Positions 32,558 through 39,227 of a stretch of DNA of 64,000 bases are shown in pieces; the first letter of the stretch is position 1, and each line of letters starts with the position of its first letter. Origin of the DNA: E44-bin89 sp034409565 (GTDB lineage Bacteria > Chloroflexota > Dehalococcoidia > Dehalococcoidales > RBG-16-60-22); the NCBI GenBank assembly GCA_034409565.1, contig DAOUMS010000017.1, positions 59,227 to 123,226 of the forward strand, given 5' to 3'. Under the pieces are notes generated by a model. That model saw nothing but the letters and a program-made list of their open reading frames with translations, had not been told where the DNA came from and did not search any database. The position numbers and the translations under genes are program-made.

Positions 32558-32692
32558 GTGTTTTTCAACCTCAAAGGGAGAAAAAGCCGAGTAGCACGAA
32601 AGAAATCACCCGAAGGATCGGAATGAAATGGAGAAGTCGGAGACTTGATGTAGTGAGTGTACGAGGTATCCTTTGTATGGGATGAAAAACAC
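32558..32692 (+). ncRNA. Candidate structured RNA, ~135 nt, novel
   Basis: No gene occupies 32544-33017. Bases 32558-32692 fold into one nested structure: P1 32558-32567/32683-32692 (10 bp); P2 32572-32577/32670-32675 (6 bp); P3 32586-32588/32665-32667, tandem G-A mismatches 32589-32590 against 32663-32664, then 32591-32593/32660-32662, a bulged G, 32595-32597/32657-32659; P4 32606-32609/32653-32656; then a three-way junction with hairpins P5 32610-32613/32618-32621 (loop AGGA) and P6 32634-32638/32642-32646 (loop GGA). The tandem G-A pairs and a G-U pair in P3 favour the plus strand. A terminator lies about 105 nt further on. It may be a small RNA or a leader of the downstream operon. I recognise no known family. 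Confidence 0.55.
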
Positions 32693-32797
32693 GAAAAACA
32701 AATGCCTAATTTACTTTAGATTAAAAGATACAAGAGATACGTCACTGAGAGTAAAATAGAGTAATTAGTAGTAACTTAATATAGGTAATTTAGCTTC

Positions 32798-32829
32798 AGG
32801 TGGTATTGTGAAGTACCACCTTGTTTTTT
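32798..32829 (+). terminator. Rho-independent terminator between integrase/RNA unit and HD operon
   Basis: AGGTGGTA/TACCACCT with an 8-nt loop is followed by TGTTTTTT. It ends the integrase-RNA transcript and isolates the cargo operon. Confidence 0.88.
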
Positions 32830-33017
32830 ATCGTGCTTAAAAGTTCGTTAGCAAAAATGTTAGCAGCTTTTAGATTCGGCTTTTCTATAACTATTAAAGC
32901 CTCTTTGCTTAAAAGACTAAATCGGTTATTAATAAGTTGTATAATTAAATAACATTAACATTTTGATGTCTTAAAAAGTGAAGTAGCGATGGTATTTAGA
33001 TAAAAAAGGGAAATGAA

Positions 33018-33647
33018 ATGTCACCAAATATGAGACTGGAAGAATTTAATAATTTACTAGCAAGGCATGGCCTATCGAATAATACTCGTTTACAAAAAGC
33101 GATAGAAATTGACAAAACATATTTTAAAGGAATAAAAAGAGATGATGATTCAGATGCCCTAAGTCAACATTTATTGCCTACGACGGCATCATTGATTGAA
33201 TATTATATTTCTGAAAGAACTAAAATAGATGTTGACGTATTAATTGGTTCTTTGCTTCATGATGTCTTAGAAGATGTGCGAGATTTCGATTCATCAAAGA
33301 TAAAAGAAACCTTCGGGGACAAAATATTTAACATGGTAAATTTATTGTCAAAGAAAAAGCCACCAAAAAGAGTAAGATACCATATCTATGAAAATAGATT
33401 GAAGTATAATAATGAATACTATAGTCAAATCAACTCGTCCAGAAAAGAGGTAAAACTGATAAAGGCAGCAGATAGACTAAATAACCTAGAATCCGCATAC
33501 AGTAATCCAGACAGAAACAAGGTTTGGAACTATATTAAGGAAACCGAAGAAATCTACCTCAGAATTTTCTTAGAATTTCCATATTTTTACAAGAGGATTT
33601 CTGAAGAATTGGCTAGACTGCGTGAATACCTGCTTAAAAATAGGTAA
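33018..33647 (+). CDS. SpoT/MESH1-like HD hydrolase without synthetase domain
   Basis: The 209-residue protein is an HD-domain protein of the RelA/SpoT hydrolase type. The metal and catalytic set is complete: H51, H81-D82, E85-D86, D152 and N156, matching SpoT H53, H77-D78, E81-D82, D144 and N148. The synthetase, TGS and ACT domains are absent, so it is a stand-alone small alarmone hydrolase-like enzyme. The usual R-S-G-E-P-Y-I entry motif is changed to RDDDSDALSQ, so the substrate may not be (p)ppGpp. GGGAA precedes the ATG. It is the first of four tightly spaced genes in the element. TATAAT at 32940-32945 may be its -10. Confidence 0.85.
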   Translation: MSPNMRLEEFNNLLARHGLSNNTRLQKAIEIDKTYFKGIKRDDDSDALSQHLLPTTASLIEYYISERTKIDVDVLIGSLLHDVLEDVRDFDSSKIKETFGDKIFNMVNLLSKKKPPKRVRYHIYENRLKYNNEYYSQINSSRKEVKLIKAADRLNNLESAYSNPDRNKVWNYIKETEEIYLRIFLEFPYFYKRISEELARLREYLLKNR

Positions 33648-33656
33648 GTACGATTT

Positions 33657-34271
33657 ATGAAAAATAGACAATTATCACTGAATATACTGCAAGATTTCAT
33701 TGCACAGTGTGATAATGTACGAAATATCCTACTTTTGAAACATGAAGTTGCTTTAAATTGGAGCCAAATATATAAAACGACACATGAAAGAAGGAAGGCA
33801 ATAAAAGAAGTATATGCTGAATATAATAAAGATGTGAAAGAATATTGGCTAGAGAAATCAGAGTTTCTGAGACAAAGTGTTAAAGATTTAGAATTGGCGT
33901 GTAAAGAAAAAGAAGTATTCTCCGTTGCCTCACTTGTAGAAGCAAACAATAAAAGTTATTTACATTTACCTTTAATGAATTTACATCCACGAAGCGGAGT
34001 GACCGTAAAGGAGCTAATTATTTATCTGAAAGATATTTCAAGTAATAGAAAAGGCGTTTTGTTAAGAACAGGTCGTTACTTTCACTACATTGGTTATTAC
34101 CTTCTAACAAATGAAGAATGGATAACATTTCTTGGAAAGATGCTAGCTCCGTTTATATTCGTTAATCCGGGTTATATCGGATATAGTTTACTCCGTGGAT
34201 ATTGTTGCATAAGATTAACAGCTGCAAAAGAGATAAAGAAGGTTACACCTTATAAGATAAAGGAGGTGTAG
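33657..34271 (+). CDS. Unknown protein, possibly archaeo-eukaryotic-primase-like
   Basis: I do not firmly recognise this 204-residue protein. Residues 1-85 are charged and helical, probably a coiled coil. The C-terminal half has a pattern I associate with primase-type (AEP) folds: HLPLMNLHP at 103-111, LLRTGRYFHYIG at 135-146, EEWITFLGKML, and FVNPGYIGYSLLRGYCCIRLT at 168-188. In active AEPs the first and last of these would hold catalytic acids; here the positions read N108, H110 and N170, while H143 and R186 remain. If the comparison is right, it is a catalytically altered primase-like protein that binds rather than polymerises nucleotides. It starts 9 bp after the HD gene and ends 2 bp before the membrane-protein gene. 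Confidence 0.6.
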   Translation: MKNRQLSLNILQDFIAQCDNVRNILLLKHEVALNWSQIYKTTHERRKAIKEVYAEYNKDVKEYWLEKSEFLRQSVKDLELACKEKEVFSVASLVEANNKSYLHLPLMNLHPRSGVTVKELIIYLKDISSNRKGVLLRTGRYFHYIGYYLLTNEEWITFLGKMLAPFIFVNPGYIGYSLLRGYCCIRLTAAKEIKKVTPYKIKEV

Positions 34272-34273
34272 TT

Positions 34274-34798
34274 GTGGGAATCGAGAATTATGATTTTCTG
34301 CTCACAGAGTTCAGTGAGAATTTTGCGCACAAAAGACATTTCCAGAATCAAAGGCAAGCGCTAATAGGTGTATACTTCACGATTATTGTTGCAATTCCGA
34401 TAATACTTGATAAAGTTACAGACGAATTTTATCAGGGCTTATTATTGCTCATTGTTTTTATTGTAGGCTTTCTAATATTTCTTTGTTTAATCATGAATCG
34501 GAAGTATTCAACAGTAATAACGAGGCAAATAAATGGAATTAGGAATCATTTTGTTTCAAACTCTGAGAATCCTGATATAAAATCAATATTTTCGGAAAAA
34601 TACTTAAACAAAGAATATCCATTGTATTTGAATATCAAAAGTGATTCGTTCATTATCTTCTGTCTAGTTGGCATATTAAACTCATTTGCTGTTTCTGTAG
34701 GGATTCTTTATCTACTTAATTTTGTATTTAGTCCTCTGATAGCATTAGTATTATCTATTTGCATTCACGTTGTTGCCTTAACCAGAATACTAAGGTGA
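34274..34798 (+). CDS. Four-helix membrane protein of unknown function
   Basis: The 174-residue protein has four predicted transmembrane helices as two hairpins (about 29-46, 54-74, 125-148, 150-171) separated by a soluble loop of about 50 residues (75-124), basic at first. The N-terminal 28 residues are polar (ENYDFLLTEFSENFAHKRHF). The layout recalls small membrane effectors of defence systems such as SLATT or 2TM proteins, but no motif proves this. The start is a GTG with AAAGGAGG upstream, the best ribosome binding site in the operon. It is coupled to the previous gene by a 2-bp gap. Confidence 0.75.
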   Translation: MGIENYDFLLTEFSENFAHKRHFQNQRQALIGVYFTIIVAIPIILDKVTDEFYQGLLLLIVFIVGFLIFLCLIMNRKYSTVITRQINGIRNHFVSNSENPDIKSIFSEKYLNKEYPLYLNIKSDSFIIFCLVGILNSFAVSVGILYLLNFVFSPLIALVLSICIHVVALTRILR

Positions 34799-34843
34799 TA
34801 TTAGTTCCGTCTTCTTTATAATAGTTCACTTTGAGTGACAGAG

Positions 34844-35620
34844 ATGATTCATTTAACTATATTGGTCACAAACGAATGTAATTTATCGTGCAGGTATTGC
34901 TTTTCTATATCGAATATCTGTCAGAAAAAAGAGTTACTTACGGTGAAAAATGCTATTAGTATTATAAATAATATAGATTTTCCGATAAGTTCTATAAGCT
35001 TATCTGGAGGTGAACCGTTACTCCATCCTGAGTTGGTCGAGTTATATTTCTTATTCGAGCAAAAGTATCCTACATGGATTACCACCAATGGAACAATTTA
35101 CAATTACGATATTTTTAAAAAATTAGCTAGTTCAAACGGTATAAATATTACAGTATCTTTAAATGCGATTAATCAAAATGTGGATTATTTACTTAGAGGA
35201 ACACATTGTAAAGTCGAAAACATAGTGAGTAACATTCAAGCTCTTAGCACTATATCTGAGAGTTTTAAAGTAAATACAATTGTTTCCGGTGTGAACCTAG
35301 ACGAGGTATATGCTATCGGTAAACTACTCACACGATTAAATGCAAGGGGAAACATGATTTGGAAACTGTTGCAAGTTACAATAAATTCTAATGTTATTGC
35401 TGAATGTTCGGACTTACTGATAAGTGAAAAGGAATTTAGATTAATTATAAGCCGTATGAAAAATTTATTGGGTAATAAAATACATATCAACTCGTCAACA
35501 TCTGCGGAATTAGAGAGTAATTGCTTTATGGTAAACCCATCTGGTGACATCTTTAACTTGAAAAAATCCATAAAGCCTATCGGTAATATTATGAAGGATA
35601 AGCTCAGCTGCATCGTTTGA
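34844..35620 (+). CDS. Radical SAM protein, viperin-like
   Basis: The 258-residue protein has the radical SAM cluster C12-x3-C16-x2-C19 and the SAM motif SGGEP (54-58). Several blocks line up with viperin: FKVNTIVSGVNLDEV (141-155) with viperin FKINSVINRFNVEED, IWKLLQV (172-178) with RWKVFQV, and LLISEKEFRLIISRMK (191-206) with the F-x-I-x-x-E-E-F ... RHK block. Thus three viperin triphosphate contacts (K220, R245, K247) have counterparts K174, R204 and K206, but K120 corresponds to Ser50. Viperins convert CTP, GTP or UTP into chain-terminating ddh-nucleotides. The viperin C-terminal tail is absent; a shifted frame after the stop reads FDQKL and then runs 29 codons to 35705. I start at ATG 34844; a GTG at 34835 is possible. 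Other radical SAM groups remain possible. Confidence 0.65.
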   Translation: MIHLTILVTNECNLSCRYCFSISNICQKKELLTVKNAISIINNIDFPISSISLSGGEPLLHPELVELYFLFEQKYPTWITTNGTIYNYDIFKKLASSNGINITVSLNAINQNVDYLLRGTHCKVENIVSNIQALSTISESFKVNTIVSGVNLDEVYAIGKLLTRLNARGNMIWKLLQVTINSNVIAECSDLLISEKEFRLIISRMKNLLGNKIHINSSTSAELESNCFMVNPSGDIFNLKKSIKPIGNIMKDKLSCIV

Positions 35621-35901
35621 TCAAAAGCTAGATTATAAGCAGTCAAGAACGACAAAAAGTCGGGAAAAGCCTTTATTCTTGACGGCTGGTGGAGTAGTTA
35701 GATAATTGAGAGCCAGGGGAGCTGAATAAGCTCCCCCTTATTAGTTACAGTGCGTCTGGTAAGGCATTGGCTGAAAGACTAAGGCGGTGGTGGCAAGGCT
35801 TTAGCCTGCCACCCTATTGGGGATTCTGTCGGCATAATATTGACAACATATACAGACAAGAATAGAGTAACACATAACTATATAGGCAGGAGGAAGTAAA
35901 A
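35621..35901 (+). other. Intergenic stretch with two hairpins
   Basis: There is no gene. GGGGAGCT/AGCTCCCC (35716-35736, 5-nt loop, followed by CCTTATT) may be a weak terminator for the cargo operon. GGTGGC(A)AGGC/GCCTGCCACC with loop TTTA (35789-35813) is a second stable hairpin. Its apex GGCTTTAGCC recurs at 36233-36242. Confidence 0.55.
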
Positions 35902-36180
35902 ATGGCTACCGCAGCTATTACGTTAGGGATAGTAGGACTATTTAGCTGGATATTTCCACCATTGGGAGTACTAATTTGTTTAACAGGGATTATTCTAAGT
36001 ATCATAGCGCTAGTGGAAAGAACGGAATATAAGAAAAGGACGATTACAGGATTGGTTACCGGCTCTGTAGGACTGATATTGAACGTAATGGTTATTATTG
36101 TTCTAGTAACGGCAATTGGACTGTTAGGGATGTTTGGTGAATTCTTTGAGGAATTTATTCAGTTATATGGTATGCCATAG
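35902..36180 (+). CDS. Small two- to three-helix membrane protein (DUF4190-like)
   Basis: The 92-residue protein has hydrophobic segments at about 3-37 (ITLGIVGLFSWIFPPLGVLICLTGIILSI, probably two helices) and 48-75, separated by a charged RTEYKKR turn. The G-I-V-G-L-F ... P-P-L-G ... L-x-G-I-I-L-S-I-I-A-L pattern is that of DUF4190-type proteins of unknown function. AGGAGG lies a good distance before the ATG. A hairpin with T run follows (36217-36259). It is the last gene of the element. Confidence 0.75.
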   Translation: MATAAITLGIVGLFSWIFPPLGVLICLTGIILSIIALVERTEYKKRTITGLVTGSVGLILNVMVIIVLVTAIGLLGMFGEFFEEFIQLYGMP

Positions 36181-36524
36181 TAATTAGGTTTTATTTGAGA
36201 TAAAGGATTAAAAGGGCGGGCGGACGGACTCAGGCTTTAGCCAGGACGCTGCTCGCTTTTGTCTATGTATTGCATATAAGTATATATATCATATATATAT
36301 CTCACTTGACTAACTCGGATAATGATACTTTCTTTGCAAATACGGATGAAATAACTATATTTGCAATATAAGGTATGTATATATATACTATATTTCATTC
36401 AGACTGGTAAAACGATGAAGAATGACTTGATTGAGCTACCTTGACTAATGGCATTACATGGTACATTAATTATGAATGGTGAAGACAGTACAGCTCGGCA
36501 ATGTACATTCGTATCACAATACGA
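36181..36524 (+). other. A+T-rich right end of the element
   Basis: There is no gene. After the terminator-like hairpin it contains long TATATA-rich stretches (about 36270-36300 and 36372-36395), several small inverted repeats such as TCGTAT/ATACGA (36509-36524), and ATGTACAT at 36501. This is probably the recombinase and accessory-factor binding region beside the attachment core. Confidence 0.45.
36217..36259 (+). terminator. Likely terminator at the end of the element
   Basis: A long imperfect hairpin, GCGGGC...GCTCGC with apex GGC-TTTA-GCC, ends in TTTTGT, about 40 bp after the DUF4190-like gene. Confidence 0.5.
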
Positions 36525-36534
36525 GAGTATAATG
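36525..36534 (+). repeat. Putative right attachment core (attR)
   Basis: GAGTATAATG, identical to 31389-31398. It provides the -10 of the RAM-domain gene, while the original -35 is left at the other end of the element. Confidence 0.5.
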
Positions 36535-36542
36535 ACACAGCG

Positions 36543-36776
36543 ATGGTAAAAGGATACTTGCTCATAAAACTGGTCCCCGGCCTAGAGGCCGATGCCCTCT
36601 CACAGATTCGTGCCATACCAGGCGTAGCCGAGGTCAACCTTGTTTTCGGGCAGTGGGATGCCATTGCCACCACTGAGGGAAAGAGCCTCTTCGAACTCTC
36701 CCGCATAATCATCCGTGAAATCCGCGGCATTCAGGGCGTCCAGGACACGGAGACCCTGGTACAGGGCGAATTATAG
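36543..36776 (+). CDS. Stand-alone Lrp/AsnC ligand-binding (RAM) domain protein
   Basis: The 77-residue protein is the RAM domain alone: GYLLIKLVPGLEADALSQI, IPGVAEVNLVFGQWDAIATTEG, IIREIRGIQGVQDTETLV. There is no helix-turn-helix. Such proteins form rings and bind amino acids. The ATG lies only 9 bp after TATAAT (36528-36533), so the message would be almost leaderless. The element insertion has replaced its -35 region (see findings). Confidence 0.88.
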   Translation: MVKGYLLIKLVPGLEADALSQIRAIPGVAEVNLVFGQWDAIATTEGKSLFELSRIIIREIRGIQGVQDTETLVQGEL

Positions 36777-36902
36777 TTAATAGCCCGGACTGGATAGCTG
36801 CTTTCGCCACGCAGGACTTGATTCGCATAACAGGCGTGATAGTGCCACTGCATATTGCAGGAGTCCTGCCGGAAGAATAGCTGATTTACTGGAGTCAATA
36901 AT

Positions 36903-38090
36903 ATGAAAGAGCCGATAAACAAACGGGAGCGCTTCAAGGCCATCTGCCGCGGGGAGAGATTGGGCGATTTCATGGTCATGGACTGGTTCCACCGCTGCTG
37001 GTCAGACACGCTTGACGAATGGATAAAGCAGGGTGCCCCGGAATCAATCAGAACGCAGGAAGGGCTGAACGAGTACTTCGGGTTCGAGCACCTTCACGGC
37101 CTGCAGGAGGTAATCTCGGAACACAATCGCTCCGATTTGAAGGCAATCGCTTCCGCACAGAGCATGGGCGCCTTCCATGTGACCCCACCCGTCATGCCCG
37201 TCTTTGAAATCAAGGTGCTCCGCGAGGACGAGCGCCACCGGGTGGAAACAACTTTCGGTGGCTCGGTGGTGGAGGTCTCCAAGGAACACCCCTGGCGCAT
37301 GCCCAAGTACCTGGACCGTCCGGTCAAGGACCGGGCTACCTGGAACGAATACAAAAAGCGCCTTGACCCGCATACACCGGAGCGCTGGCCCTCCCCCTGG
37401 GATGAGTATGTGCAGAAAAGAAACGCTGAGGATGTCCCAACCATGCTCCTGATGGAAGGTTTCTTCGGGGTGCTGCGTGAGTGGACTGGCATGGAGCCGC
37501 TACTTTATATGTTCTATGACGACCCCAACCTCGTTGAGGATATGATGGACCAGGTGCTCTACCTGGATATGGAGATGGCCAAGGGTGCCTTCAAGGACTT
37601 GAGAATCGATACCGTCCGCTTCTGGGAGGACATGGCCTACAAGAGCGGCACACTCATCTCTCCCGACATGATACGGAAATACATGCTGCCCCGCTATAAG
37701 CAAATTACTGATTTCCTGCACAGCCAGGGCATTGATATCATCCACGCTGATAGCGACGGCAACGTGGAAGAGCTCATCCCCCTCTGGCTGGAGGTCGGCG
37801 TCAATTTCCCGTGGCCGCTTGAGGTAGCCGCCGGGATGGACGGCATTGCCCTGCGGAAAAAGTACGGCAAGGCCCTTGTCATCGGCGGTAACATTGATAA
37901 ACGCGTGTTTCTCAAAGGCAAGGACGCCATCCGGGAAGAGGTCATGGCCAAAGTCCCGTATCTTGCGGAGACCGGCGGTTATTTCCCCTGCCTCGACCAC
38001 GTGGTGCCGCCGGACGTCTCCCTTGACGGTTTCCGCTACTACATCAACCTGCTGCGAGAAATAGCCGGTAAAGATAAACTGCCGGCATAG
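36903..38090 (+). CDS. Uroporphyrinogen decarboxylase-family protein
   Basis: The 395-residue protein is a UroD-like TIM barrel: N-terminal RERFKAICRGERLGDFMVMDW, central EGFFGVLREWTGMEPLLYMFYDDP, FWEDMAYKSGTLISPDMIRKYMLPRYKQI, HADSDGNVEELIPLWLEVGV and the C-terminal GGNIDKRVF...GGYFPCLDHVVPPDVS. The DHxxPPDV ending with the conserved His is typical of the large UroD-like/corrinoid methyltransferase group in anaerobes. The true heme enzyme motifs are absent, so it is more probably an O-demethylation or methyltransferase protein. TGGAG precedes the ATG. Confidence 0.86.
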   Translation: MKEPINKRERFKAICRGERLGDFMVMDWFHRCWSDTLDEWIKQGAPESIRTQEGLNEYFGFEHLHGLQEVISEHNRSDLKAIASAQSMGAFHVTPPVMPVFEIKVLREDERHRVETTFGGSVVEVSKEHPWRMPKYLDRPVKDRATWNEYKKRLDPHTPERWPSPWDEYVQKRNAEDVPTMLLMEGFFGVLREWTGMEPLLYMFYDDPNLVEDMMDQVLYLDMEMAKGAFKDLRIDTVRFWEDMAYKSGTLISPDMIRKYMLPRYKQITDFLHSQGIDIIHADSDGNVEELIPLWLEVGVNFPWPLEVAAGMDGIALRKKYGKALVIGGNIDKRVFLKGKDAIREEVMAKVPYLAETGGYFPCLDHVVPPDVSLDGFRYYINLLREIAGKDKLPA

Positions 38091-38092
38091 CC

Positions 38093-38167
38093 ATGAACAC
38101 TGCTGACGTGGTAGCCGACTTCAGCAACGAGGTGCGCACCAGACCCGCGTATTACGGGTTAGCCTGA
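38093..38167 (+). CDS. Possible 24-codon mini-ORF after the UroD-like gene
   Basis: ATG two bases after the UroD-like stop opens 24 codons (MNTADVVADFSNEVRTRPAY...). There is no separate ribosome binding site. It could be a coupled small protein or the remnant of a lost gene. I cannot choose. Confidence 0.2.
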   Translation: MNTADVVADFSNEVRTRPAYYGLA

Positions 38168-38178
38168 AACAGTAATCC

Positions 38179-38472
38179 TCAGGGCATCTTGGCAATGATG
38201 TTCCGAGCCTGCGCCTCAGGATAGGCCTTCATGGTCTCGGTGCGGACGCTGCCCCCGCCGCCTATGGCCAAGAGCACGGCCGATGCTGCCTCATCGCTCG
38301 GGGCCTCGGTAATAACTACCATGTCATACCGGCCCATGGTGAGGTATAAGCCGACCCACTTCCCGCCGGCAGCTTCGACGGCCTTCCTGGCCGCATCCAT
38401 GCGCTGGGGTGCCTCCTTGACATTCCTGATGCCCTGGTCTGTCCAATTGGCAAGCGTAATATAAGTTGGCAT
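38179..38472 (-). CDS. GYD domain protein
   Basis: The 97-residue protein is of the GYD family: MPTYITLANWTDQGIRNVKE, WVGLYLTMGRYDMVVITEAP (the GxYD signature) and a C-terminal RTETMKAYP. GYD proteins form small ferredoxin-like dimers of unknown biochemical role. I start at the ATG at 38472, with GGAGGAGG upstream, not six residues earlier. Confidence 0.9.
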   Translation of the reverse strand: MPTYITLANWTDQGIRNVKEAPQRMDAARKAVEAAGGKWVGLYLTMGRYDMVVITEAPSDEAASAVLLAIGGGGSVRTETMKAYPEAQARNIIAKMP

Positions 38473-38544
38473 AGTTTCCTCCTCCCACAATATGGAAGTA
38501 TTGGTTGTTATATCCTCTTGATTCCTACCCGGACCTGAAACAAA

Positions 38545-38985
38545 TTAACTCAGACCCTTCTCCGATTGCTTGACAATCATATTGACCATCATCTTGGGCA
38601 GCCAGCCCGTAACTGCCTGCTGTGCCATAGAGAGTCTGTCATAGGTTGTCCTGGTCTCTTTGATTTTGTCACCGGCAAACTCATAGGCGCATATGGCCAG
38701 GACGGTTGCTTTTTTTCCCTGCATGGTGCCAGATATCTCGTGCTCAAAAAAGGCCTTGTTCCCCTGGGCAATGATGCCATTACCACATTCCTTGACTTTG
38801 ATATCCTTTACCCGGCTGTACAACCACGCCGTGTAACGTCGTATCCCAGCCTTGCCCTTGGCCGTACCGAAGGGTGTCACCCATACCCCATCCTCGGCAA
38901 AGAAAGCAAGCGTCTTTTCCACGTCACCGTCTTCCATCGTTTTGGCGAACTTGCGCATGATAGCCGGAATCTTCTCCTCAGGCAT
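38545..38985 (-). CDS. SnoaL/NTF2-like fold protein
   Basis: The 146-residue protein has an NTF2-like cone: MPEEKIPAIMRKFAKTMEDGDVEKTLAFFAEDGVWVTPFG, KAGIRRYTAWLYSRV and a beta sheet with FFEHEISGTMQGKK. These are ketosteroid-isomerase-like or polyketide-cyclase-like enzymes or ligand binders. GGAGG lies 8 bp before the ATG at 38985, which I prefer over a GTG three codons upstream. Confidence 0.85.
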   Translation of the reverse strand: MPEEKIPAIMRKFAKTMEDGDVEKTLAFFAEDGVWVTPFGTAKGKAGIRRYTAWLYSRVKDIKVKECGNGIIAQGNKAFFEHEISGTMQGKKATVLAICAYEFAGDKIKETRTTYDRLSMAQQAVTGWLPKMMVNMIVKQSEKGLS

Positions 38986-39015
38986 TTGGGTCACCTCCAG
39001 TTCCTTAGATTAATA

Positions 39016-39061
39016 TAAAAAGGCGCCAGCCACCACACTTCTACTGCGCGGCACTGGCACC
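39016..39061 (-). terminator. Terminator for the gamma-glutamyltransferase gene
   Basis: On the minus strand GGTGCCAG and CTGGCGCC (8 bp, one G-T) enclose 24 nt and are followed by TTTTT. It lies about 170 bp after the ggt stop. Confidence 0.55.
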
Positions 39062-39227
39062 GTAAATTTATACCACAGACCTCAACCAGTTTAAGGTGAT
39101 TTTACAACAGATGACATTAATTATAATCCTAATTCAGCCATTGTCAATAGCTTTGGGCAACTATTTCAAATATGACTGATGAATTTCCCTTGGCTGGAAA
39201 ATGCGCTATGCCTTGAAAAGGTAACGC

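Larger units (their letters stand above)
31389..36534 (+). mobile_element. Integrated element with tyrosine recombinase and nucleotide-system cargo
   Basis: The 5.1-kb block is far more A+T-rich than its flanks, begins with a tyrosine recombinase and contains only genes unrelated to the flanking metabolism. It is bounded by the direct repeat GAGTATAATG (31389-31398 and 36525-36534). ATGTACAT lies just inside each end (31406-31413 and 36501-36508), placed as recombinase arm sites would be in the joined circular form. No replication, conjugation or capsid gene is seen, so it is a small integrative element or satellite-like island. Confidence 0.65.

Noticed and set aside
32558..32692. Reading the structured RNA as a ykkC/ppGpp riboswitch, hammerhead ribozyme or retron RNA
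   Set aside because: None of the conserved ykkC blocks or the hammerhead core is present, and no reverse transcriptase gene is in the element.
31389..36534. The element as a prophage or conjugative element
   Set aside because: No capsid, terminase, replication or transfer gene is visible; only the integrase is phage-like.
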